Positions 48,441 through 56,388 of a stretch of DNA of 64,000 nt are shown here, in pieces. The notes beneath the pieces were generated by a model. The model did not search any database. It was not told the DNA's origin and saw nothing but the letters and a program-made list of their open reading frames with translations. A program made the position numbers and the translations under genes. This stretch comes from Paraflavitalea pollutisoli (GTDB taxonomy: Bacteria > Bacteroidota > Bacteroidia > Chitinophagales > Chitinophagaceae), in assembly GCF_029360705.1 (NCBI RefSeq), contig NZ_JARKMX010000004.1, positions 434,001 to 498,000 of the forward strand, read 5' to 3'. Each line of letters begins with the position of its first letter. The stretch's first letter is position 1.

Positions 48441-48521
48441 TTGGCTGACCCGTTCTATTTCTTACCTAAAGTCAAGGAGCCTGCGTGTAGCAGCCAGTAG
48501 TTTTGAGGAAAATTACAAGCT

Positions 48522-48986
48522 ATGCGTCAATTAATGGTTGTGAAATCTTTATTGGTGATTGCGGGGATCATCTCCATCATCGTGGGTATTGGTCAGCTTT
48601 TCTTTCCGGTGGCGTTTGAAGCTTCCTCCGGCGTTGATCTCGGGGGGAATGTATCGTTGCTCAGTGAAATGCGCGGTGCCGGTGGGGTATTGCTGGGTGG
48701 AGGGATCCTGATCATAATGGGTGCTTTCAGCACTTCGCTACGTGGTGTATCGTTGATCCTGACGGTATTGATCGGCCTTGGTTATGGCATTGCGCGGGTG
48801 TATGGTATGCTGGTAGATGGTATACCGCACCCCGTGCTGGTGGGAGTAGCGATTGGTGAGCTGGTCATTGGTGGTCTGGCACTGCTGCTTTATCAGGGTT
48901 TGCGCAAACCAGCTTATACTTTACCGGCATTGTCGACGATCCTTTTCCTGATCCTGCTGAGCGACTCGGGCGTTACGCCGATATAG
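48522..48986 (+). CDS. Small membrane protein, DUF4345-like
   Basis: A 154-residue inner-membrane protein with four hydrophobic segments (about 7-29, 49-70, 72-95, 100-122), fitting the DUF4345 family in size and pattern (LFFPVAFEASSGV, SEMRGAGGVLLGGG, IGLGYGIARVYGMLVDG). Function unknown. Its last 24 codons run antisense through the end of the convergent Crp/Fnr gene (73-base overlap). They are more polar at the end and may be a read-through tail. Confidence 0.75.
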   Translation: MRQLMVVKSLLVIAGIISIIVGIGQLFFPVAFEASSGVDLGGNVSLLSEMRGAGGVLLGGGILIIMGAFSTSLRGVSLILTVLIGLGYGIARVYGMLVDGIPHPVLVGVAIGELVIGGLALLLYQGLRKPAYTLPALSTILFLILLSDSGVTPI

Positions 48987-49501
48987 GAGGCGATATGCAC
49001 CAGTGGTACGCGGTTGAGGATAGCTGGTTTTGATTGCAGCAGGGCCTGGTAGCGTTGCTCGGGATTATAGGCATTGAGCAGGTTGATGTATTCCTCGGCT
49101 TTGCGGTAGTCATCCGATAAAAGTCGGAAGACGAGGTTGTCGGTAGCGGGATGAGCTTCGTACATGGCAGCCTCTTGTGCCTTGGTGCCACTTAGCAGGA
49201 TGCAATCTTCCATACATTGTATGCTGGTGTCTGCCGACAGGCCCGAGAAGTAACTGGAGTACATGACCACCTGGTCTGTTTCCTGGTAGAAGCCACAGGT
49301 TTTTTCTATGCCTTCCACATTGCGGTATTGCCGCAGGCAGCCCTTCAGCACAAAATAACATTTGTGACAAACACGTCCTTCCTGTATCACTACGGCGCCT
49401 TTGTCAAAAGTCTCCACCGTGGTGTGGTCCAGCAGCGCATCGATCGCGGCGGCGTTGAATACCTGGTGCTGGAGCAATAACTGTTTGGCAAAGGCTTTCA
49501 T
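48914..49501 (-). CDS. Crp/Fnr family transcriptional regulator
   Basis: A 195-residue regulator with a cyclic-nucleotide-binding-like beta-roll (about 20-125; KGAVVIQEGRVCHKCYFVLKG, in two overlapping parts) and a C-terminal winged helix (IASYIGVTPESLSRIRKRI). The ATG 49501 is standard; upstream in-frame codons to 49585 are unlikely to be translated. Two cysteines (Cys45-x2-Cys48 region) could be sensory but this is weak. It is divergent from the SDR gene 49725 across 223 bases, so it is a natural candidate regulator of that gene. Its 3' end overlaps the DUF4345 gene. Confidence 0.9.
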   Translation of the reverse strand: MKAFAKQLLLQHQVFNAAAIDALLDHTTVETFDKGAVVIQEGRVCHKCYFVLKGCLRQYRNVEGIEKTCGFYQETDQVVMYSSYFSGLSADTSIQCMEDCILLSGTKAQEAAMYEAHPATDNLVFRLLSDDYRKAEEYINLLNAYNPEQRYQALLQSKPAILNRVPLVHIASYIGVTPESLSRIRKRIVDNAGKV

Positions 49502-49648
49502 GTTCGTATAATTTATGAGTCGTGTAGGCTGTCTAAAGATAAACAATGGGGACAAGATCGTGGTCATCGTTTCAGCAGGAAACAAGAGCCCTGGAGTAGC
49601 TGCATGGTTATCAGATCGTTCGGGCGCGTCGGGTTAAACTGGAAAATG

Positions 49649-49672
49649 TATAAGTGTTGCCGTTAAAAGTGT
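49649..49672 (+). promoter_or_regulatory. TAnAAGTGT direct repeats in the Crp/Fnr - SDR intergenic region
   Basis: TATAAGTGT (49649-49657) and TAAAAGTGT (49664-49672) lie 15 bases apart, 53-76 bases before the SDR start. A possible operator for the divergent regulators; supported only by repeat and position. Confidence 0.3.
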
Positions 49673-49724
49673 AAGTATGGCCGTTTGGGTTGGCAGAACT
49701 TTGTGGTATCAAAAACAAGATACC

Positions 49725-50492
49725 ATGTCAGCAACAAACGAACAATCGAAGATCGTACTGGTCACCGGTGGTAGCCGCGGGATCGGAAAAAGCATTGCCC
49801 TCAACGCCGCCCAACGTGGTCTCGGGGTCATCCTTACGTACAACAGTCAGCCCGAACAGGGTAAAGCCGTTGCCGATGAGATCAATGGCAAGGGTGGAAA
49901 AGCAGTGGCGTTACAACTGGAGGCCGGCAATATCGCGAGCCTGGATGGGTTTATCGGTGAGGTGGTGGAGGCGCTCAAAACCTTCTGGGGTCGCGACCGG
50001 TTAGACTATCTCATTAACAATGCAGGCATTGCCCAAAGAACCCTGATCAAAGACCTCACAGAAGAACAATTCGATCAACTGGTCAATGTCAATTTCAAAG
50101 GCGTATTTTTCCTGACGCAAAAGCTGATGCCTTACCTCGTCGATGGCGGGCAGGTCATCAACATCTCCTCGGGCCTGGCGCGTTTTGCTTTTCCGGGCGT
50201 AGCGGTGTATGGTGCCCTGAAGGCGGCCACGGAGGGATTGACGCGTTATTTTGCGAAGGAATATGCAGATCGTAAGATCCGGGTGAATACCGTAGCGCCG
50301 GGAGCCATCGATACGGAGTTTGGCGGCGGCAAAGGTGATGAAGCGCATAAGCAACAGATAGCTGCCGGTATTGCACTTGGTCGGCTGGGTGTGGCGGATG
50401 ATATTGGTTTGTTTGTTGCTTCCTTGTTGTCAGACGACAGCCGCTATGTCAATGCGCAGCGCATCGAAGTGGGTGGCGGCATCATGATCTGA
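49725..50492 (+). CDS. SDR family oxidoreductase (FabG-like)
   Basis: A 255-residue classical short-chain dehydrogenase. The motifs are TGGSRGIG, NNAGIA and catalytic YGALK, with the C-terminal region SRYVNAQRIEVGGGIMI typical of FabG-like enzymes. ATG 49725 is chosen as it precedes the first strand normally; an in-frame ATG at 49677 is further upstream. It is followed after 65 bases by an AraC regulator and faces a divergent Crp/Fnr gene. Likely NADP(H)-dependent; substrate unknown. Third SDR-AraC grouping in the window. Confidence 0.93.
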   Translation: MSATNEQSKIVLVTGGSRGIGKSIALNAAQRGLGVILTYNSQPEQGKAVADEINGKGGKAVALQLEAGNIASLDGFIGEVVEALKTFWGRDRLDYLINNAGIAQRTLIKDLTEEQFDQLVNVNFKGVFFLTQKLMPYLVDGGQVINISSGLARFAFPGVAVYGALKAATEGLTRYFAKEYADRKIRVNTVAPGAIDTEFGGGKGDEAHKQQIAAGIALGRLGVADDIGLFVASLLSDDSRYVNAQRIEVGGGIMI

Positions 50493-50557
50493 TGGGATAG
50501 CGGGCAGCCTTGTTGCCTGGGAAATGATTACATTTGATAAGGCATCAATAGCATGTT

Positions 50558-51451
50558 ATGCAGTACACAGATATTCCTTCCATTGCCGCCTTGCATGCGT
50601 TTTTCCGGTGTGAAAAACCGCGGCATCCGTTGATCTCGGTGGTCGACCTGGCCAAGGTTGACCGGACCGAAAGGGTGCCCGATGCGGCTTACCGGCTCGA
50701 TCTCTACTCCATTGCCTGCAAGAAAGTGGAAGGCTCCTTCAAATATGGTCGTACGCACTATGATTTCTCGGAAGGGACGCTGATGTTCACGGCCCCCAAC
50801 CAGGTGTTGATACCAGGTATTGAAAATAAAGTTGCTGGTTGGGCTATCTATATGCATCCTGATTTTTTGCATGCCAGCCCGAAAGGATATGAGTTAACCC
50901 GGTATTCTTTTTTTGGGTACGATGCCAATGAAGGACTCCATATTTCCGATGCGGAAAAGAATGTATTGGAGGAATGTGTTCGTAATATCGAAAAAGAGAT
51001 ATCCAACAACCTGGATAATCACTCCCATCATCTCATACTATCCAACCTCGAGCTGTTGTTGTCTTACTGTGCCCGTTTTTATGACCGGCAATTCCTGACC
51101 CGTGTGAAGGCGGGCAATGATATCGTAGAAAAGTTTGACAGGCTGCTCGATGATCATTTTGCGCAGGATAACCTGGTGGCATCCGGGGTACCCGATGTAA
51201 AGTTCTTTGCGGCACAACTCCATTTGTCGCCCAACTATTTGTCGGATATGCTGCATAAATACACGGGCAAGTCTACGCAGGAGCACATTCACCTGAAGCT
51301 GGTGGACAAGGCCAAACACCTGTTGTGGAGTACGGAGAAGCCGGTTAGCGAGATCGCCTTCGAGCTGGGCTTCGAGCATCCTTCCCATTTTACCAAGTTG
51401 TTTAAGAACAAGACGGGACACTCTCCCCGGGAATACAGGCAATTGAATTGA
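50558..51451 (+). CDS. AraC family transcriptional regulator (paralogue of 35561-36475)
   Basis: A 297-residue regulator with N-terminal cupin-like domain (GTLMFTAPNQVLIPG) and C-terminal AraC helix-turn-helix pair (LHLSPNYLSDMLHKYTG, SEIAFELGFEHPSHFTKLFK). It is a close relative of the AraC protein at 35561-36475, with identical core segments and the same position after an SDR gene. The stop lies only 6 bases from the convergent lipoprotein gene. Confidence 0.93.
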   Translation: MQYTDIPSIAALHAFFRCEKPRHPLISVVDLAKVDRTERVPDAAYRLDLYSIACKKVEGSFKYGRTHYDFSEGTLMFTAPNQVLIPGIENKVAGWAIYMHPDFLHASPKGYELTRYSFFGYDANEGLHISDAEKNVLEECVRNIEKEISNNLDNHSHHLILSNLELLLSYCARFYDRQFLTRVKAGNDIVEKFDRLLDDHFAQDNLVASGVPDVKFFAAQLHLSPNYLSDMLHKYTGKSTQEHIHLKLVDKAKHLLWSTEKPVSEIAFELGFEHPSHFTKLFKNKTGHSPREYRQLN

Positions 51452-51457
51452 TTCATG

Positions 51458-51814
51458 TTATTCCAGGAAAAGAATGAGCGCATAGGTGGTGCCAATGCCG
51501 CCATCGATGCTGACGTTCGTGATGGCATAACGCTTTAAATAAGTAAGGTTGAAGTGTGCCTGATACCCTTTGGGAAAATGGACAAAGCCATTGGAGAAGG
51601 ACCATTCTCTGCCGGCTTCAGCGGAAAACCGGTCTGGAAAAGGCTGGCTGGCAATGACCGGATATACATACCGGAGGTTGTTCTTTTCAATAACAGCTTG
51701 TAATTCCTGGGCAATCACTTCTCCGGTGGTTGGACTGACCTCTTTTTTGCAACTGGTAAGGAAGACAGCCGAAACGAAAGCCACCACACTAAACAGGTAG
51801 AAATTTGTTTTCAT
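51458..51814 (-). CDS. Small lipoprotein of unknown function
   Basis: A 118-residue exported lipoprotein with lipobox VFLTSC (Cys22) followed by KKEVSPTTG. ATG 51814 is the natural start; nine upstream codons to 51841 do not improve the signal peptide. The rest (about 95 residues) has no family I know. It converges on the AraC gene with only 6 bases between the stops. Confidence 0.6.
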   Translation of the reverse strand: MKTNFYLFSVVAFVSAVFLTSCKKEVSPTTGEVIAQELQAVIEKNNLRYVYPVIASQPFPDRFSAEAGREWSFSNGFVHFPKGYQAHFNLTYLKRYAITNVSIDGGIGTTYALILFLE

Positions 51815-52132
51815 ACAAACAGGTTTGTACAAACCTCGCAAAAGTTATGCGGCGATCGACGGGGGGCGGTTTGATTTAACCAATTTTTAAATGGACGTTC
51901 CATTCCCTGCGGCTTCCAACAAAGCAGCGGGATCAATCTGCCTATACGCCAGTTATGCCGCCATGGATGATACAAAAGCTGGAATATTTGAGACAGGATC
52001 TGGTAACCAAGCTACGGACGTAGGGTAATTTGCATCTAAATGTACGAATCACCAGGCAGTAGTACAATTGCGCCCAAAATTCGTTACACTTTGTTATTTT
52101 TAGGACAACCCTAACTGTTTTAAATCGACTAC
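51815..52132. other. 318-base gap upstream of rhamnosidase gene
   Basis: Holds the upstream regions of the divergent lipoprotein and rhamnosidase genes. TATTTTTA (52095-52102) is a weak -7 candidate for the rhamnosidase, with TTG 24 bases upstream (52068-52070), longer than usual. No open frame, hairpin or repeat worth naming was seen. Confidence 0.3.
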
Positions 52133-54469
52133 ATGCCTGTATTGCTTGCCCGGAGAACCTGCCTGCTGTTACCTTTGCTACTATTATCATCGCTTTTTAC
52201 GTTCGCCCAAACGTCGCCGGAACCACTGAAGACGGCCCAATGGATCTTCCATCCAACAGCAGATCCACATGCCTACGGCGTTTTCCATTATCGTAAACAG
52301 TTTAATCTGCCCGTTATACCCAGGCAGTTTATTGTATATATTTCGGGCGACAACCGGTACCAGCTATTTGTCAATGGCAAACGGATCGCCCTCGGCCCGG
52401 CCAAAGGCGATGTGGAGCATTGGCGGTATGAGACGGTAAATATTGCACCTGCGTTGGTAAAAGGTCGTAATACGATTGCCGCACTGACCTGGAATGAGGG
52501 CGAACACCTGGCCTGGTCGCAGATCACTTACCAGTCTGGATTGATGATCAGAGGGGTGACATCGCCCTTGGCGAATACGGACACGAGTTGGAAGGTCATG
52601 GAGAACAGAGCCTACCAACCGATTCCCGCAGGTAACAAGGTCGTTACGCCGTTTGAGAAAGTACACGCAGATCAATATCCCTGGGGGTGGGAATATACGA
52701 GCTACGACGATCGGCTTTGGCAATCCGCAAAAATAATGGAGGGTGGAACCGCTCATCGGTTAGTGCCCAATCGACTGCCTTTCCCCGAAGAGAACGCGCA
52801 ACGATTCCGCAGTGTGCGTCGCTCCACGTTGGGGGGCCTCGATGATCAGTTCATTAAAGGCAGTTACTCCGTCACCGTGCCAGCCAATGATTCGGTCACG
52901 GCGATCATCGATCAGGGTATATTGACTACTGCATTCCCTGAACTGTTGGTAAGTGGTGGCAAAGGAGCCTCCATTACCCTGACCTATGCAGAAGCGTTGT
53001 ACGATAGCGCCGGCAATAAAGGAAACCGCAACGAAATACGAGGAAAAAGGGTAAGGGGGAATGCCGATCAATACTTGCCTGATGGTGGAACCAACAGGCT
53101 TTTCAGGCCGCTATACTACCGCACCTTCCGGTACATCGAGTTGAAAATTAAGACTGGCGCCACCGCCTTGCAGCTGCATGATCTCAGGTCCGTTTTCACC
53201 GCCTATCCATTTAAAGAAAATGCCTCGTTTGTAAGCGACGATCCCTCGCTGACAGCTATTTGGAATACGGGTTGGCGCACGGCACGACTTTGTGCCTACG
53301 AAACCTATATGGATTGCCCCTACTACGAGCAATTGCAATATGTGGGCGATACGCGGATACAGGCATTGATCTCTTATTACGTATCGGGCGACGACCGGTT
53401 GGTGCGTAATGCGATTGAACAATTTAGCCATTCTATGTTGGCAGAAGGGTTGACGCATTCCCGCTACCCGGAGTCGATGAAACAGGTGATACCCCCCTTC
53501 TCCTTGCTGTGGATCTCCATGGTACATGATTATTGGCGTCACCGCCCGGATACCGCTTTCGTAAAACAGTATTTAGTAGATGTAAAAAAGATATTGGATT
53601 GGCATAAGCGTTACCTGAACAGGGATTCTATGCTGGGGCATATGCCCTACTGGAATTTTGTGGATTGGCCGGCGCAATGGCCATGGACGGGTGTCGAGGA
53701 AACCAGTGGCGTACCGGCTGGTACGGTAGAAGGTAATTCATCCATCCTTACCCTGCAATACGCGTATGCGATCGACCGGGCCGTGGAGCTGTTCAAGGCG
53801 TTCCAATGGGAGCACGAATTGGTCGGCTACAGCAAGTTGGCGGCAAACATAAAGGCTGCTACGCTGAAGCATTGTTGGAACAACGAAAGGAAGTTGTTGG
53901 CAGATGATCCGAAGATGAAAGATTACAGTCAGCATGCCAATGTATTGGCGGTACTCACCAATGCGGTGCCGGTGGCAACAGGCAAAGCACTGATTAAACG
54001 CGTAGCGTATGATAGTACGCTGATACAATGCACCTATTATTATCGCTTTTACCTGAACCAGGCTATGAAAAAAGCGGGTTGGGGTGATGATTATGTTGCG
54101 ATGCTGCAGCCATGGAAGGATATGCTCAATCTGGGGCTTACTACCTTTTCCGAAAGACCAGAGCCTACGCGTTCGGATTGTCATGCCTGGAGCGCCAGTC
54201 CCAATTATGATTTCCTGGCCACCATTGCGGGCATTGAACCAGCCTCACCAGGTTTTGGTACGGTCAAGATCGCGCCCCACCTCGGTACGCTCAATCACAT
54301 CGAAGGAAAACTACCGGTACCTGCCGGTGAGATACAGTTTACGCTTACACGCAACGGTTCCGCCGGTATACAGGGAAAGATCACCTTGCCCAAAGGCATG
54401 ACAGGCAATTTTTATTGGAAGGGCAAGCGCCTGGCCTTGAAGCCGGGGAGTCAAGCGATCAAATTGTAG
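52133..54469 (+). CDS. Alpha-L-rhamnosidase-like glycoside hydrolase (family 78)
   Basis: A 778-residue exported enzyme (signal peptide about 1-25, ending FAQ). N-terminal beta-sandwich modules (FHYRKQFNLP, YQLFVNGKRIALGP) precede an (alpha/alpha)6 barrel. The conserved core includes DCPYYEQLQYVGDTRIQAL at about residues 398-416 (quoted in part by function: acid-bearing loop) and TTFSE at about 668 with DCHAWSASPNY, where GH78 enzymes carry the catalytic base Glu. It hydrolyses terminal rhamnose from glycans or glycosides. It is not linked to a SusCD pair here and appears monocistronic. Confidence 0.9.
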   Translation: MPVLLARRTCLLLPLLLLSSLFTFAQTSPEPLKTAQWIFHPTADPHAYGVFHYRKQFNLPVIPRQFIVYISGDNRYQLFVNGKRIALGPAKGDVEHWRYETVNIAPALVKGRNTIAALTWNEGEHLAWSQITYQSGLMIRGVTSPLANTDTSWKVMENRAYQPIPAGNKVVTPFEKVHADQYPWGWEYTSYDDRLWQSAKIMEGGTAHRLVPNRLPFPEENAQRFRSVRRSTLGGLDDQFIKGSYSVTVPANDSVTAIIDQGILTTAFPELLVSGGKGASITLTYAEALYDSAGNKGNRNEIRGKRVRGNADQYLPDGGTNRLFRPLYYRTFRYIELKIKTGATALQLHDLRSVFTAYPFKENASFVSDDPSLTAIWNTGWRTARLCAYETYMDCPYYEQLQYVGDTRIQALISYYVSGDDRLVRNAIEQFSHSMLAEGLTHSRYPESMKQVIPPFSLLWISMVHDYWRHRPDTAFVKQYLVDVKKILDWHKRYLNRDSMLGHMPYWNFVDWPAQWPWTGVEETSGVPAGTVEGNSSILTLQYAYAIDRAVELFKAFQWEHELVGYSKLAANIKAATLKHCWNNERKLLADDPKMKDYSQHANVLAVLTNAVPVATGKALIKRVAYDSTLIQCTYYYRFYLNQAMKKAGWGDDYVAMLQPWKDMLNLGLTTFSERPEPTRSDCHAWSASPNYDFLATIAGIEPASPGFGTVKIAPHLGTLNHIEGKLPVPAGEIQFTLTRNGSAGIQGKITLPKGMTGNFYWKGKRLALKPGSQAIKL

Positions 54470-54524
54470 CGGGGCATCTTAGGCATCTTAACATAGGTCC
54501 ATATGTTCGATTGGTTCCAAAACA

Positions 54525-55058
54525 TTATTGGGAGTTGATCTCATTTGTTCGTCTGTAATACTTGCAAATTTGGCGTGCCTCTAATTGTCCGGTACTTTCG
54601 TTTTTTTCAAAAACCCAAGTAACGCCCCCTTCTGTATCGATTAAAGTATATTCGCCAGGTTCGACATAGAAGAAGTCGCCGCCTGCAGTCGTCAGGCTAT
54701 CCAATGGTCCAGTTATTGTGAATCTTTTGAACTGGATCTTCCGGTTTGTCAATGCTGCTTCTACGGCTTGTAAACTTCGTTTCTTTTCAATCCATGGAAC
54801 GAGTACGGCATTAAAATCTTTCTTTGAGTAGATGATGTCTGGCCGATAGCTGATTCCGCTAATCTTTTCATCATAGATATGGAACTCAATAAACCCAACT
54901 TTGATAATTCCATAAATGAGTCCATTGGTGTCTCTTTCCTTTACACCCCAGTATTTCTTACCGTATACTGTTATCAGTTTTTTTACCGAAGTGCCTGCTG
55001 GCAGGCCTTTGATGTAGCCCTTTCTTAAAAAATGATCAAAATCGTTGGATGAAATCAT
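54525..55058 (-). CDS. Unknown protein, AT-rich gene
   Basis: A 177-residue soluble protein (MISSNDFDHFLRKGYIKGLP) with no signal peptide. Strand-rich pattern with Tyr/Lys/Ile abundance (YGKKYWGVKERD, GFIEFHIYDEKISGISYRPD). I recognise no family; polymorphic-toxin immunity proteins have a similar look, but there is no toxin nearby, so this is only a guess. The gene is visibly more AT-rich than its neighbours, suggesting later acquisition. It sits between the rhamnosidase (convergent) and the HD hydrolase (same strand, 56-base gap). Confidence 0.65.
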   Translation of the reverse strand: MISSNDFDHFLRKGYIKGLPAGTSVKKLITVYGKKYWGVKERDTNGLIYGIIKVGFIEFHIYDEKISGISYRPDIIYSKKDFNAVLVPWIEKKRSLQAVEAALTNRKIQFKRFTITGPLDSLTTAGGDFFYVEPGEYTLIDTEGGVTWVFEKNESTGQLEARQICKYYRRTNEINSQ

Positions 55059-55114
55059 TGAACATTGCCTTTATGCTGGTGCTATTATTCCTAAATAGGA
55101 TTCGGGAAGTTTTC

Positions 55115-55708
55115 TCAATCTTTCTTCAAAATCCCTTCATCCACACTTTGGTCGATCAGTGTTTTGGCATAGTCCCACAGCACTTCTGAGCCTTCTTTGA
55201 TGATGCTTTTTTTCTGGAGCACTTTGTCGTAGGGGATGTTGAACTCTTTCCAGGTGCCTCCCTGGTTGGACCGATTTTGGAGCAAGGGTTCAAAGCGGTC
55301 CATAGCACGGGCAAATTTGGCCTCAGGCGTCTCTCCGGCTTCAAACTCTTCCCAGATGGCGATCAGTTCTTCCGCCTGCGCTGGGGGAAGCAGGCCAAAT
55401 ATGCGGCGGGCAGCCAGTGTTTCGGCTTCTGTATTGGTATGACTCACTACACTGTCGTACAGGAAGACGTCGCCTGCGTCGATCTCCACCACATCGTGTA
55501 TCAGCAGCATTTTGATGACTTTCAGGAGGTCGATATCCTGGTTGCTGTGGCCAGACAAGACGACCGCCATCAACGCAAGATGCCAGCTGTGCTCCGCATC
55601 ATTCTCCCGACGATCGCTGTTGAACAGTTTTGTCTTACGTTCGATATACTTTACCTTATCGATTTCATAGATGAAATTGACCTGTTGTTGCAGTTGTTGA
55701 AAATCCAT
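55115..55708 (-). CDS. HD domain hydrolase (YfbR/HDDC2-like nucleotidase type)
   Basis: A 197-residue cytoplasmic metal-dependent phosphohydrolase. Metal ligands fit the HD pattern: His40 in NDAEHSWHL, His71-Asp72 in LLIHDVVEIDAGD, and a later Asp in ARAMDRFEPLL (about residue 146). E. coli YfbR, a 5'-deoxynucleotidase, and human HDDC2 have this layout. ATG 55708 gives the usual start. It lies downstream of the DUF4328-like gene on the same strand, but a terminator separates them. Confidence 0.88.
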   Translation of the reverse strand: MDFQQLQQQVNFIYEIDKVKYIERKTKLFNSDRRENDAEHSWHLALMAVVLSGHSNQDIDLLKVIKMLLIHDVVEIDAGDVFLYDSVVSHTNTEAETLAARRIFGLLPPAQAEELIAIWEEFEAGETPEAKFARAMDRFEPLLQNRSNQGGTWKEFNIPYDKVLQKKSIIKEGSEVLWDYAKTLIDQSVDEGILKKD

Positions 55709-55758
55709 ACGCGGAGCTTTATGCGGGTGAATATACTGCAAGCAAAATTAGGCAAAAA

Positions 55759-55785
55759 AAGAGGCACCTATCGGTAACCTCTTTC
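55759..55785 (-). terminator. Terminator of the DUF4328-like gene
   Basis: The arms AAAGAGG (55759-55765) and CCTCTTT (55779-55785), with an inner ACC/GGT pairing, form a hairpin. On the minus strand it is followed by a run of T. It lies just past the stop at 55799. Confidence 0.7.
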
Positions 55786-55798
55786 AAACTCCATGTTG

Positions 55799-56248
55799 TT
55801 ACACGATCCGGTTCTTTAATCGTTTGGTATAGCGGGCAACATCTATCCAGTAAATGATCAACAGCACCAATCCTGCCAGGGAAAACAGGCTTTTTATGAG
55901 GCCGAGTGGCAGCAGGGAAATGCAGATCAATATGGCATACGAAATGCCCAGGCCGTAGGTGGGGCGGGTATGTGTGGGAACGGGGTCATCGCCAAACAGG
56001 GAGTCTCCGCTAGGCGCATTCAGGTCGTCCCGGATAGAGTCTGATAATTTGACGATGACGTAAAACTGCCAACCCAGGCCAAACAGCGGAATGAACTGCA
56101 ACCAGACCAGTCCCGGTTCCATGCGGCGATTTTCAGGCCGTACGGCCAGGAAGGCTCTGTGTTGTGTCCAAAAAAACAAGGCGCCAATAGTCAGGATGAT
56201 GAGTAATAACAGCAGTTGTATCGTGCCGGCGGATTGAGCAGCGTTCAT
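55799..56248 (-). CDS. Small membrane protein, DUF4328-like
   Basis: A 149-residue protein with hydrophobic segments at about 10-27, 46-66, 98-117 and 119-138. The pattern GLVWLQFIPLFGLGWQFYVIVKLSDSI is typical of small Bacteroidota membrane proteins related to DUF4328. Function unknown. Upstream of its start (56308-56362) are three repeats with 21-base period that may control it. Confidence 0.65.
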   Translation of the reverse strand: MNAAQSAGTIQLLLLLIILTIGALFFWTQHRAFLAVRPENRRMEPGLVWLQFIPLFGLGWQFYVIVKLSDSIRDDLNAPSGDSLFGDDPVPTHTRPTYGLGISYAILICISLLPLGLIKSLFSLAGLVLLIIYWIDVARYTKRLKNRIV

Positions 56249-56307
56249 GTGATGAGGGGTTGATTGCCGCCAAATCTACTGGAAACAGGCAGACAGCGCG
56301 GGGCAAA

Positions 56308-56362
56308 CCGATAACCGTGCAGAAACAGCCGGTAACTGTGCTGTTTCGAACGATAACCGTGC
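56308..56362. repeat. Three 13-base direct repeats with 21-base period
   Basis: CCGATAACCGTGC (56308-56320), CCGGTAACTGTGC (56329-56341) and ACGATAACCGTGC (56350-56362) start exactly 21 bases apart, two helical turns. An 8-base inverted repeat GAAACAGC/GCTGTTTC (56322-56329, 56340-56347) overlaps the middle unit. They lie 60-115 bases upstream of the 55799-56248 gene and past the end of the RNA methyltransferase gene, so they are a likely operator array. A 12-base piece recurs at 60147-60158. Confidence 0.6.
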
Positions 56363-56388
56363 TCCAGGCCGTTCATTCCGCAATCAGC

